From Metabacillus litoralis (lineage in GTDB: Bacteria; Bacillota; Bacilli; Bacillales; Bacillaceae), in assembly GCF_007994985.1 (NCBI RefSeq), contig NZ_VOQF01000004.1:124001-188000 (forward strand): a stretch of DNA of 64,000 bases, in the 5' to 3' direction. Positions within the stretch are counted from its first letter, which is position 1, and each line of letters opens with the position of its first letter. Below the pieces are notes generated by a model, which was given only the letters and a program-made list of their open reading frames with translations, ran no database searches and was not told the DNA's origin. The position numbers and the translations under genes are program-made. Shown piece after piece: positions 1 through 7,082 of this stretch.

Positions 1-342
1 TTAAAACAATCCTTTGAATTTGAAAAGATTCGTAAGGTATTAACCGTTGTTTTTAATACATTATCTGATAGAAGTGATGACTTAATAAGTCCTATTGCAT
101 TCTATGAGTTATACGCTAAAATATTATCATCACTTGATGTTTTACCATCTTTAATTATTGGCAATGATCAAAAACTGAAGCATTTTATCACTAAAAAAAT
201 TGATGCTCTACCAAAGCCTTTACCAGAATTATCAATAAAACAGTGGGAAACAATTAAAAACGTCTTAGTTATTGCCGTTCTATCTGTTTTATCATCCCAT
301 ATGCAGACACTTGCGCAGATCCATTTATCCGAGCACTTATAA
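1..342 (+). CDS. 3' end of an unrecognised protein (truncated by window edge)
   Basis: The first reading frame is open from base 1 to a TAA at 340-342, giving 113 C-terminal residues with no start in the window. The visible part is predicted helical and mildly hydrophobic, with a short hydrophobic stretch (KNVLVIAVLSVLSSHMQTL) near the end. I do not recognise the family. It is followed by a monocistronic spore-protein gene, and the 125-base gap between them holds no clear terminator. Codon use is ordinary for the window, so this is probably a real gene tail rather than a chance frame. Confidence 0.6.
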   Translation, partial: LKQSFEFEKIRKVLTVVFNTLSDRSDDLISPIAFYELYAKILSSLDVLPSLIIGNDQKLKHFITKKIDALPKPLPELSIKQWETIKNVLVIAVLSVLSSHMQTLAQIHLSEHL

Positions 343-467
343 GGACATATGTATGCATACTGTTCTCTAAACATTTCCAGTATAGAATATGTCTGTTATT
401 GATAACTTATATGTAAGGCTGTAGGATAAAATCAGCTTTAATTATTAAATTAAAGGAGTGTCTTATT

Positions 468-668
468 ATGAGTAGAAGCAGCAATAAATTACTTGTTCCA
501 GGGATTGAACAAGCACTGGATCAAATTAAATATGAAATCGCACAGGAATTTGGTGTTAATTTAGGTTCAGATACAGTATCACGTGCAAATGGTTCGGTTG
601 GTGGAGAAATCACTAAACGTTTGGTAGCTCAAGCACAATCACAACTAAATGGCGGTAAAACAGAATAA
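468..668 (+). CDS. alpha/beta-type small acid-soluble spore protein
   Basis: This 66-residue protein is a classic alpha/beta SASP, which coats and protects spore DNA and is degraded by the GPR protease at germination. The family landmarks are visible: the N-terminal segment [18 protein letters not shown], the GPR region EIAQEFGV near residues 23-30, and the DNA-binding [16 protein letters not shown] block near 42-57. Length is normal (60-75). A good ribosome site (AAAGGAG) sits 8 bases before the ATG. It is monocistronic, closed by a strong hairpin. SASP genes are normally transcribed in the forespore by sigma G; a GAATA element near 371 is compatible with this, but the -10 is poor. Confidence 0.96.
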   Translation: MSRSSNKLLVPGIEQALDQIKYEIAQEFGVNLGSDTVSRANGSVGGEITKRLVAQAQSQLNGGKTE

Positions 669-673
669 AAGAA

Positions 674-699
674 AAGTCTGATCAGTTTTGATCAGACTT
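674..699. terminator. bidirectional terminator between SASP gene and rsgI
   Basis: A perfect 11-bp stem (674-684 with 689-699) closes on a 4-base loop. It has A-rich sequence on one side and a T-rich run on the other, and lies between convergent genes, so it can serve both. Confidence 0.85.
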
Positions 700-701
700 C
701 T

Positions 702-1838
702 TTAGTCATCTTCTTTATCATGTTTGTCATTATCATATTCATCTCTATCTCTTTCGTCGTTATCGTCATCATCGTTGTCATCATCTTGTTTATGATGATT
801 TCTTTCGTTATTTCTCATATCTTTTTTATTTTCTCTTTTTTCATTCCTTTGTCTCTCTCTATCCGCTTTTCTCTCTGCTTTTTCATTTTTTCTAACTTCT
901 TTACTTTTGTCTATATGTTCTTCTTTTACTTCATTCCACTTTTCAGGTTTCGAATTTTCTTTTATTTTATTTTGTGTTTCTTTAAGTCTTTCTTTTGTTT
1001 CGTTCTTCCATTCAGAATTATTATTAACTTTTGGTTGAACTGGTACCGGGGTATTATCAATCTCTTTTTGAGTACTTGTTGTTTCTTCCTGGTGATTACT
1101 CTTTGGCTTAACAAAGTCTTCTTTTTTATCTTCAACTTCTTTATCGTTAGTTAATTCTAAATACTTACCAGTTGATATCCCTTGTTTTTTAGCTTTTTCC
1201 CTAGTTTCAGAATCAGTCTCAATCGTTTTAACGATCATTTCATCATCTTCCATAGAATGACGAATTTGCTCTATATTGTCTGTTAGTTTTTCTTCTATCT
1301 TTTTATCTTCTTGATTAACAACAGTTGCAATAAGGATTTCTTTACCTGGATACACATAGCCCTCAGATTTCGACTGAGTTACAATCGTGTTAACAACTTC
1401 TACAAAAGATTTCCCTTCCCAATTAGGGAGCTCTATCATTAGCTTTTCAGCTTCTTCATTAATTGGATCTAAAGAAAGTACTTTTAATTTCTGATCTATT
1501 TTAACTTCAAAACTAGGGTTTATATCAATTGACATGTAGGCATATGCTTTATTTTGATTTAAACCTGGTAAAAAACTAAAAATAAACACCATGATTGCTA
1601 AAAAGGATAAAGCACCTACTCGTGTTCTTTTTAAACTTAAAGCAGATAAAACTCTATTTTTCAATAATTTTGATTCTCTAGTAGCAGCTTCCTCAAGCTT
1701 ATCAACTAAAGGAAAAAAAGTAATTTCTTCACCTATCTCATACATACCCTTTTCATTATTTGCTTTTAAAAATTGCCCTTCCGGGGTAAGCAATGTAATA
1801 AAGTCATCATTTCTATCTACGACGACCCCTCTTTTCAT
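702..1838 (-). CDS. rsgI: anti-sigma-I factor RsgI
   Basis: RsgI is the membrane anti-sigma factor that holds sigma I inactive. The 378-residue protein has the family order: a cytoplasmic RsgI N-terminal domain (about 1-55, MKRGVVVDRNDDFITLLTPEG), one membrane helix (about 73-92), then the extracytoplasmic AYMSIDINPSFEV segment (about 100-112) and its alpha/beta domain. From about residue 235 the tail is low-complexity, very rich in K, E, D, R and N, and ends in an Asp/Asn/His-rich run. It has no carbohydrate-binding module of the kind found in clostridial RsgI proteins. Its start overlaps the sigI stop by 4 bases, so the pair is translationally coupled. Confidence 0.93.
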   Translation of the reverse strand: MKRGVVVDRNDDFITLLTPEGQFLKANNEKGMYEIGEEITFFPLVDKLEEAATRESKLLKNRVLSALSLKRTRVGALSFLAIMVFIFSFLPGLNQNKAYAYMSIDINPSFEVKIDQKLKVLSLDPINEEAEKLMIELPNWEGKSFVEVVNTIVTQSKSEGYVYPGKEILIATVVNQEDKKIEEKLTDNIEQIRHSMEDDEMIVKTIETDSETREKAKKQGISTGKYLELTNDKEVEDKKEDFVKPKSNHQEETTSTQKEIDNTPVPVQPKVNNNSEWKNETKERLKETQNKIKENSKPEKWNEVKEEHIDKSKEVRKNEKAERKADRERQRNEKRENKKDMRNNERNHHKQDDDNDDDDNDERDRDEYDNDKHDKEDD

Positions 1839-2581
1839 GAATCTATCACCTCTTTAACATAATCTTTTAAATAGACAAAATCCCCTGATAGAATGATAGC
1901 CATGGCAATGATGTATTTTCTGTTTCTCTCGATCGTTTTTCGGCTAACTTGAACTTTTCCTTCTAGATGCTTAACAGGTAATTGTTTTTTATGAAATAGA
2001 AAATTTCTCAATTCTTCATCTTCAACCAATTTCCTAGCCACTAATAAAGCATTTTGCCTTGCATCATAATGTTTAGGAGATTGTTCAACAATTTCATTAA
2101 ATGTTAATTTAAATTCTTTTAAACGGTGTTGAAAATACCCTATCTCTTCCTTACGATGTTCTTGTTCAATCTTTTTCCTATAGTCATCTGTTGATAAATC
2201 TGATTCTACTTTACTTTGAGAAGTTTCATTTTCCTCATTTTCATTTAGATCTAAGTGAACGGTATATGGTTGACGTGCTTCTTTGCGAATATAGTCTATA
2301 ACTTTACGTTTAATCACAAGTTCTGCAAAAGCTAATAAGGAACTTCCTTTATCTGTTGAGTACTTTTCTATTGCATCATTAAAAGCAATTAATCCGATAC
2401 TAAATTCATCGTCATTTTCACTTATATATCGTTTACAAACTGATGATACAGCCTTAGCAACAAATGGTTTGTACTGATCAATTAATTCATTCTGTAATTC
2501 ACGATCACCTTTTTGAATTAATAAAACTGTTTCTTCTAATGTATGTTTCTTCTTACCTAGTCTAAACAAAAGGCTAAGCAT
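1835..2581 (-). CDS. sigI: RNA polymerase sigma factor SigI
   Basis: This 248-residue protein is an alternative sigma factor of the SigI group, linked in B. subtilis to heat shock and envelope homeostasis. The region 2 block is visible near residues 25-100 (LIDQYKPFVAKAVSSVCKRY, DEFSIGLIAFNDAIEKY, AFAELVIKRKVIDYIRKEAR). The C-terminal SigI-C region contains a helix-turn-helix-like VSRKTIERNRKYIIAM segment used for promoter recognition. It is the first gene of a two-gene operon with rsgI, matching the B. subtilis order. A possible sigma-I-type autoregulatory promoter lies about 265 bases upstream. Confidence 0.94.
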   Translation of the reverse strand: MLSLLFRLGKKKHTLEETVLLIQKGDRELQNELIDQYKPFVAKAVSSVCKRYISENDDEFSIGLIAFNDAIEKYSTDKGSSLLAFAELVIKRKVIDYIRKEARQPYTVHLDLNENEENETSQSKVESDLSTDDYRKKIEQEHRKEEIGYFQHRLKEFKLTFNEIVEQSPKHYDARQNALLVARKLVEDEELRNFLFHKKQLPVKHLEGKVQVSRKTIERNRKYIIAMAIILSGDFVYLKDYVKEVIDS

Positions 2582-2850
2582 CTTAGTTTCACCTCTGTTT
2601 CCCCTATATTACTTTGTCTATCATAGCTAAATCATATAGGGATCGCAAAGGAAGATATATGAAAATTTCTTTCTATTATTTCTAGAAATAATACAAGTGT
2701 TACAAAACATATGTCTAAAGTCCTAAGAGTGAAGCAATTTACCAATCCGTAACATTTTACAGTTTCTGATGTAAGATGATTGTAAATGAGAAGGAAATTA
2801 CAAGAAAAATAAGCACCCCTCTTTCTAATTTTTCATTTACACTATATAGT

Positions 2851-2879
2851 TTCGCTGTACTTAATATAGGTAAGGGTGT
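2851..2879 (-). promoter_or_regulatory. possible sigma-I promoter of sigI-rsgI
   Basis: On the minus strand a CACCCT element (2874-2879) lies 18 bases before CGAA (2851-2854). This resembles the ACCCCC / CGAA consensus reported for sigma I, which autoregulates in B. subtilis. The -35 match is imperfect and the leader would be about 265 bases, so this is a weak call. The rest of the 716-base gap (2582-3297) is AT-rich and holds no convincing gene. Confidence 0.3.
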
Positions 2880-3223
2880 TGATTTGAAATTCTTTTTAAA
2901 AATCTCCATATGAGTATATAGAACTAAAAATTGTTACAAAAATGACATTAAATAGTTTTCTTTCTATCCATTTTTTGCTGTGTTAAGGATTATCTTTCCT
3001 TGAGCACTTAAAATAATTGATACAAAACCATCTAATGTTAGGTAGGCCATAAAAGTAAATATGAAGTCATATCAAAGGCTTGAGTCTCATTAGAACTTCT
3101 ATAAGTAATCATTAAAAATACATATCGATTTTTAGTTTTAGTTAATCATAGACAATATATAAAAATGGAACTTACTTGAATCCCACGTTATCTACTTTAG
3201 GGATCACATAAACACAAAAAAAA

Positions 3224-3257
3224 GGAAGTGGAGCCCATCTTTCTCCACTCCACTTCC
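3224..3257 (-). terminator. terminator of the TerC-family gene
   Basis: A 10-bp stem (3224-3233 with 3248-3257) is followed, on the minus strand, by a run of about eight T. It sits 40 bases beyond the stop of the meeY-like gene. Confidence 0.85.
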
Positions 3258-3297
3258 CTTACTTTATAGAACTGCTTGAGATTACTATTTTTTAATA

Positions 3298-4107
3298 TTA
3301 ATTGCTTTCTACTTTTCTTAGATTTGGCTCTTGATCTATTTCGTTCACAAGCGACTCTTCTGTTACTTCCTTTGATAAGAACCAGCCACTAATTGCAATT
3401 CCTGCTAAAACAATCCAGAATATTAACTTCCATGTTGGTGATTCAATAAAATGTTTTGAAACAATATTGATTTCTGGATGTGCTAAGGTATACAATGCAA
3501 GCTTTACACCTACCCAACCAACAATAACAAATGCCGCTGTTTCAAGAGAAGGTTTTTTCTTAAGAATCTTCACAAAATAGGTTGCTGCAAATCTCATTAT
3601 AATAATTCCTATGATACCACCGGCAAGAATGACTAAAAACTGTCCTCCATCTATTCCGCCAATAGCAGGAAGGTTTGTTGCAGGTAACGTTACTGCCAGA
3701 GCAACTGCTGCAAGAATTGAATCAACTGCAAACGCCATATCTGCTAACTCAACCTTGAAAACTGTTCCCCAGAACCCAGATTCTTTTTTTGGTTTTTTAA
3801 GATGCTCATTTTTCTTAAATACATATTTTTTGAAAATATGATTTATAGAAATATATAGTAAATAAATTGCACCAATAGCTTGCACTTGCCATACATTTAC
3901 TAAGAAAGAAATTAAGAATAAAGCTCCGAACCTTAATACAAATGCACCTGCTAATCCATAAAATAATGCCTTTTTCCTTTGGTCTTCAGGTAAATGCTTA
4001 ACCATAACAGCCATTACAAGTGCATTATCAGCAGCTAAAATTCCTTCTAAAGCAATTAATACTAGAAGCACCCAGCCGTACTCTAATAATAAAGTCACAT
4101 CCATCAT
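3298..4107 (-). CDS. meeY: TerC-family membrane protein, probable Mn2+ exporter (YkoY/MeeY-like)
   Basis: This 269-residue polytopic membrane protein has the TerC family signature: acidic residues inside membrane helices (LEGILAADNALVMAVMV near 19-35, and ELADMAFAVDSILAAVALAV near 119-138). Its B. subtilis relatives YkoY/MeeY and YceF/MeeF export Mn2+ and help load secreted enzymes with metal. A yybP-ykoY-type Mn2+ riboswitch immediately upstream supports the same substrate here. About seven membrane helices are predicted, with a Lys-rich cytoplasmic loop near 96-108. The start follows an AGGAGG-like site. The gene stands alone between its riboswitch and its terminator. Confidence 0.9.
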   Translation of the reverse strand: MMDVTLLLEYGWVLLVLIALEGILAADNALVMAVMVKHLPEDQRKKALFYGLAGAFVLRFGALFLISFLVNVWQVQAIGAIYLLYISINHIFKKYVFKKNEHLKKPKKESGFWGTVFKVELADMAFAVDSILAAVALAVTLPATNLPAIGGIDGGQFLVILAGGIIGIIIMRFAATYFVKILKKKPSLETAAFVIVGWVGVKLALYTLAHPEINIVSKHFIESPTWKLIFWIVLAGIAISGWFLSKEVTEESLVNEIDQEPNLRKVESN

Positions 4108-4189
4108 TTTTTCCTCCTATGCTCTTAAGATCTCATTACATTCTTTTCCACCAGAAACTCTAGTTCCTAAGTTAGCAATAGGAAAACAT

Positions 4190-4336
4190 AAAAAAGACCT
4201 TTGCCAACTTAGGCAAAGGTCTTGCTGAGCATGTTAAACACCGATCATGCCAACAAAGCCGATGGATATAAATCCATGGAATGACGACTTTGTTTTCAGG
4301 AAAGAATTCCTGAACGCTACTCCCCTTTGAGAAGAA
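4190..4336 (-). ncRNA. yybP-ykoY family Mn2+ riboswitch with expression-platform terminator
   Basis: Reading the minus strand from about 4336, the leader opens with the hallmark AAAGGGGAGTAGCG segment (4314-4327). Stem-loops follow, then a 12-bp hairpin (4194-4205 with 4212-4223) ending in a T-run, the usual terminator-type expression platform. The gene 85 bases downstream encodes a TerC-family protein, the classic partner of this riboswitch. In known members Mn2+ binding prevents termination and turns the exporter on. Confidence 0.9.
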
Positions 4337-4440
4337 GAATATTAAGTTATATCCATCATACTTTCAGTCAATGGTAAATGTCAACATTTTTTCCTTAAAT
4401 TATATTAACCTACCATATTAACCTTAGTGTTGCTACATTT

Positions 4441-5088
4441 TCATGAACGATTATTTTTTGATGATATATACTCAAATGTTTCTTCATCAATTGATTTTCG
4501 CTTTTTTCGTGTAATAATTTTATATGCAATAAAAATAAACAAAACGGTTAAGCCAATTGGTAAAATATATTTATTTGCTAATGCTCCTACATCTTCCCAT
4601 CTTTCTCCAAGCTTAAAACCTAGATAAACATAAATAAATGTAATAGGTAACATAGCAATAAAAGTATATATTGAGAATATCCAAACATTCATTTTAGCCA
4701 TTCCACACGGTATAGATATGAGTGTTCGTATACCTGGAAGAAATCTAGCTGTGAATGCAACCATTGCACCATTTCTCTCAAAAAACTCATCTGATTTAAT
4801 GAGTTTTTCTTCATTAATAAAGAAATACTTGCCATACTTCAAAAGAAATGGTCTTCCTCCATATCTTCCAACAGCATATAAGGTTAGTGGTCCAAGTGTT
4901 CCACCTACAGTTCCAGCCAGTACTGTTCCCCAAAGCGTCATATCTCCTTCATATACCCAAAAGCCAGCAAGTGGTAAAACAAGTTCTGCTGGTACAAATT
5001 CAATTGTTAAAGCAAGCATGATTCCAAAATAAGAAAGCTCTTTAAAGTTTTCTACCAATGTTAAAATTAACTCTTCCAATTTGATCAC
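4441..5088 (-). CDS. DedA-family membrane protein
   Basis: DedA proteins are polytopic membrane proteins; some members (UptA type) recycle undecaprenyl phosphate across the membrane. I start it at the GTG at 5088 (VIKLEELILTLVENF), giving 215 residues as usual for the family; the longer frame to 5196 would run through the upstream region and adds no DedA sequence. Visible motifs are EFVPAELVLPLAGF near the N terminus and ARFLPGIRTLISIPCGM near the middle, the latter matching the family F-x-x-R-x-x-P-G-x-R signature. The C terminus is lysine-rich. It is divergent from uppP, with 85 bases between the starts. Confidence 0.9.
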   Translation of the reverse strand: MIKLEELILTLVENFKELSYFGIMLALTIEFVPAELVLPLAGFWVYEGDMTLWGTVLAGTVGGTLGPLTLYAVGRYGGRPFLLKYGKYFFINEEKLIKSDEFFERNGAMVAFTARFLPGIRTLISIPCGMAKMNVWIFSIYTFIAMLPITFIYVYLGFKLGERWEDVGALANKYILPIGLTVLFIFIAYKIITRKKRKSIDEETFEYISSKNNRS

Positions 5089-5173
5089 CAATTTTCCAAG
5101 ATGTGTTCTACAAGCATATATAATACACATATTCATATATACAGACAAGCATGATTTTAAGGAGGGAGCAAGT

Positions 5174-5953
5174 ATGGATTGGCTAGAAGCGATCATTCTA
5201 GGAATTATTCAAGGTTTAACTGAATTTATTCCTATTAGTAGTACCGGACATCTATACCTAGGAAGAAATTTTTTCGGCCTTGAAGAAGCAGGTTTATATT
5301 TAGATACTATGTTACACCTAGGAACACTTATTGCTTTATTTGTTTTTTATAAAGATATCTTATTAAAGCTTATTAAAAATCCATTTAGTCGTATAGGTTT
5401 TTTATTAATTGTTGGCACGATCCCTGCTGTCATTGCTGGGTTATTGTTCAACGATTATTTCGAAGCCATCTCTAAAACAGGTGTAACTATTGGATGGGAA
5501 TTCCTTGTAACAGGCCTATTTCTCTGGTTTGCAGATTCAATTAAAAATGGAGCAAAAAAGGTAGAGGATATTACATTTTTCGATTCTTTCTTTATCGGTA
5601 GTTTTCAAGCTATCGCCATCTTCCCTGCCATTTCCAGATCTGGTATGACAATTGTAGGTGCACTTATTAGAAAAATGGACAAAGAAGCAGCAGCCTACTT
5701 TTCCTTTCTTCTCTCAATACCAGCAATTTGTGGTGGAGTGATATTCCAATTAAAAGATATTATGATAGGTAATGTTCCCCAAATTAGTTTTACATCAATG
5801 TTAGTAGCAACACTCGCATCAGCCATATTTGGTTATATAGCAGTAAAATTCATGATCTCATTTGTCAAAAATAAGTCACTTAAACTTTTTGCTATCTATG
5901 TTTGGCTACTCGGAGGAACAATTTTAATTTTACAGCAATTAGAGATTTTTTAA
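5174..5953 (+). CDS. uppP: undecaprenyl-diphosphatase UppP (BacA)
   Basis: UppP removes a phosphate from undecaprenyl diphosphate to regenerate the lipid carrier for wall synthesis, and also gives bacitracin resistance. The true start is the ATG at 5174 (MDWLEAIILGI), preceded by AAGGAGGG; the frame extends further upstream but with no family sequence. The 259-residue protein shows both catalytic motifs: GLTEFIPISSTGHL (about 15-28) and the ISRSGMT segment (about 158-164). About seven or eight membrane helices are predicted. It faces a DedA-family gene, whose family also includes undecaprenyl-phosphate flippases, so a shared role in carrier recycling is plausible. Confidence 0.95.
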   Translation: MDWLEAIILGIIQGLTEFIPISSTGHLYLGRNFFGLEEAGLYLDTMLHLGTLIALFVFYKDILLKLIKNPFSRIGFLLIVGTIPAVIAGLLFNDYFEAISKTGVTIGWEFLVTGLFLWFADSIKNGAKKVEDITFFDSFFIGSFQAIAIFPAISRSGMTIVGALIRKMDKEAAAYFSFLLSIPAICGGVIFQLKDIMIGNVPQISFTSMLVATLASAIFGYIAVKFMISFVKNKSLKLFAIYVWLLGGTILILQQLEIF

Positions 5954-6068
5954 ATCCATGATCAGATCCTTTAACATAATTGGTATGTATTGCTACTTAT
6001 TAAATTGTTGGATAAACCCTATCCTAATAGATAAATTCAGGAAATTTTTTGATAAGGCAGGGATTTAT

Positions 6069-6971
6069 ATGCATACAATGTGGAAAGGATCCATTAGTTT
6101 TGGACTTGTAAATATACCAATAAAGCTCTATGCAGCAACAGAGGATAAAGATATCAAACTTAGAACCCTCCATAAAAAATGCCACACTCCTATTCAATAC
6201 GAAAAGAAATGCCCTAATTGTGATGAAGAAATCTCAAATGATGAAATTGTAAAGGGATATGAATATGTAAAAGGAAAATATGTTGTTTTAACTGATGAAG
6301 AATTAAAAGAGATTAAAGATGAACATGAAGATAAAACAGTTGAGATTATTGATTTCGTCAAGATGGAAGATATTGATCCTATTTATTTTAACCGATCATA
6401 TTTTATTGGACCAGGAGAAAACGGTGGTAAAGCCTATGGACTATTACGTGAATCATTAAATAAATCCGGTAAAATCGGTATTGCAGAAATAACAATTCGT
6501 TCAAAACAACAGCTTGCAATTGTTCGTGTTTATCAAAACTGCATCGTAATGGAAACTGTTCATTATCCAGATGAAGTAAGAAACGTTAAAGAAGTTCCTA
6601 GTGTGCCTGAGCAAGTTGATGTAGGATCAAAAGAGCTAGAAACAGCAATAATGTTAATTGACCAATTAACAACAACATTTGAACCTGAAAAGTATAAAGA
6701 TGACTATCGTCTAGCTCTTCAAGAATTAATTGAACGTAAAGTTAATCAAGATGAAGGCAAGACTCCTTCTGAAGCTGCTCCAAGACAAAATGTAGTTGAT
6801 TTAATGAGTGCATTACAAGCTAGTATTGAAAAAACAAAAAAGCCTCAAGCAAAAGGAAAAGCAACACCAAAAACTCAACAACCTAAAGTAGTTGGTGGAG
6901 ATGATACCAATGAAAAAGGAACAGAAGCATCGACAGCTAAAAAAACAAAAACTGTTAGAAAAAAAGCATAA
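6069..6971 (+). CDS. ku: non-homologous end-joining protein Ku
   Basis: Bacterial Ku binds DNA ends as a homodimer and recruits LigD for repair, which in Bacillus matters for dormant and germinating spores. I start at ATG 6069 (MHTMWKGSISFGLVNIPIKL), the canonical Ku N terminus; the frame upstream to 5958 has no Ku-like sequence. The core beta-barrel domain spans about 1-240. The C terminus (about 255-300) is a Lys/Ala/Thr-rich tail of the kind that helps Ku slide on DNA. A CHTPIQYEKKCPNCDEE segment (about 35-51) carries three cysteines. Its partner ligD lies 8 kb away (14897) instead of adjacent. Confidence 0.96.
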   Translation: MHTMWKGSISFGLVNIPIKLYAATEDKDIKLRTLHKKCHTPIQYEKKCPNCDEEISNDEIVKGYEYVKGKYVVLTDEELKEIKDEHEDKTVEIIDFVKMEDIDPIYFNRSYFIGPGENGGKAYGLLRESLNKSGKIGIAEITIRSKQQLAIVRVYQNCIVMETVHYPDEVRNVKEVPSVPEQVDVGSKELETAIMLIDQLTTTFEPEKYKDDYRLALQELIERKVNQDEGKTPSEAAPRQNVVDLMSALQASIEKTKKPQAKGKATPKTQQPKVVGGDDTNEKGTEASTAKKTKTVRKKA

Positions 6972-6977
6972 ACATCT

Positions 6978-7017
6978 AAAAGCGAGGAAATCTTATTAGT
7001 GAGATTTCCTCGCTTTT
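6978..7017 (+). terminator. terminator of ku
   Basis: A 16-bp stem (6978-6993 with 7002-7017) with a T-rich tail begins six bases after the ku stop codon. Confidence 0.9.
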
Positions 7018-7039
7018 CTTTTCAAGAATAAAATAAAAA

Positions 7040-7070
7040 GCTTGATAGCAGGAAACACCCACTATCAAGC
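7040..7070 (-). terminator. terminator of the amylopullulanase gene
   Basis: A 9-bp stem (7040-7048 with 7062-7070) is followed on the minus strand by a T-rich stretch, 13 bases past the amylopullulanase stop. Confidence 0.8.
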
Positions 7071-7082
7071 AAAAAGTTAATC

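Noticed and set aside
720-1154. Long hydrophobic plus-strand frame opposite rsgI
   Set aside because: It is the antisense image of the Lys/Glu/Asp-rich RsgI tail; it has no ribosome site and overlaps a well-supported gene.
5958-6068. N-terminal extension of Ku
   Set aside because: The extra 37 residues have no Ku similarity, and translation fits a start at 6069.
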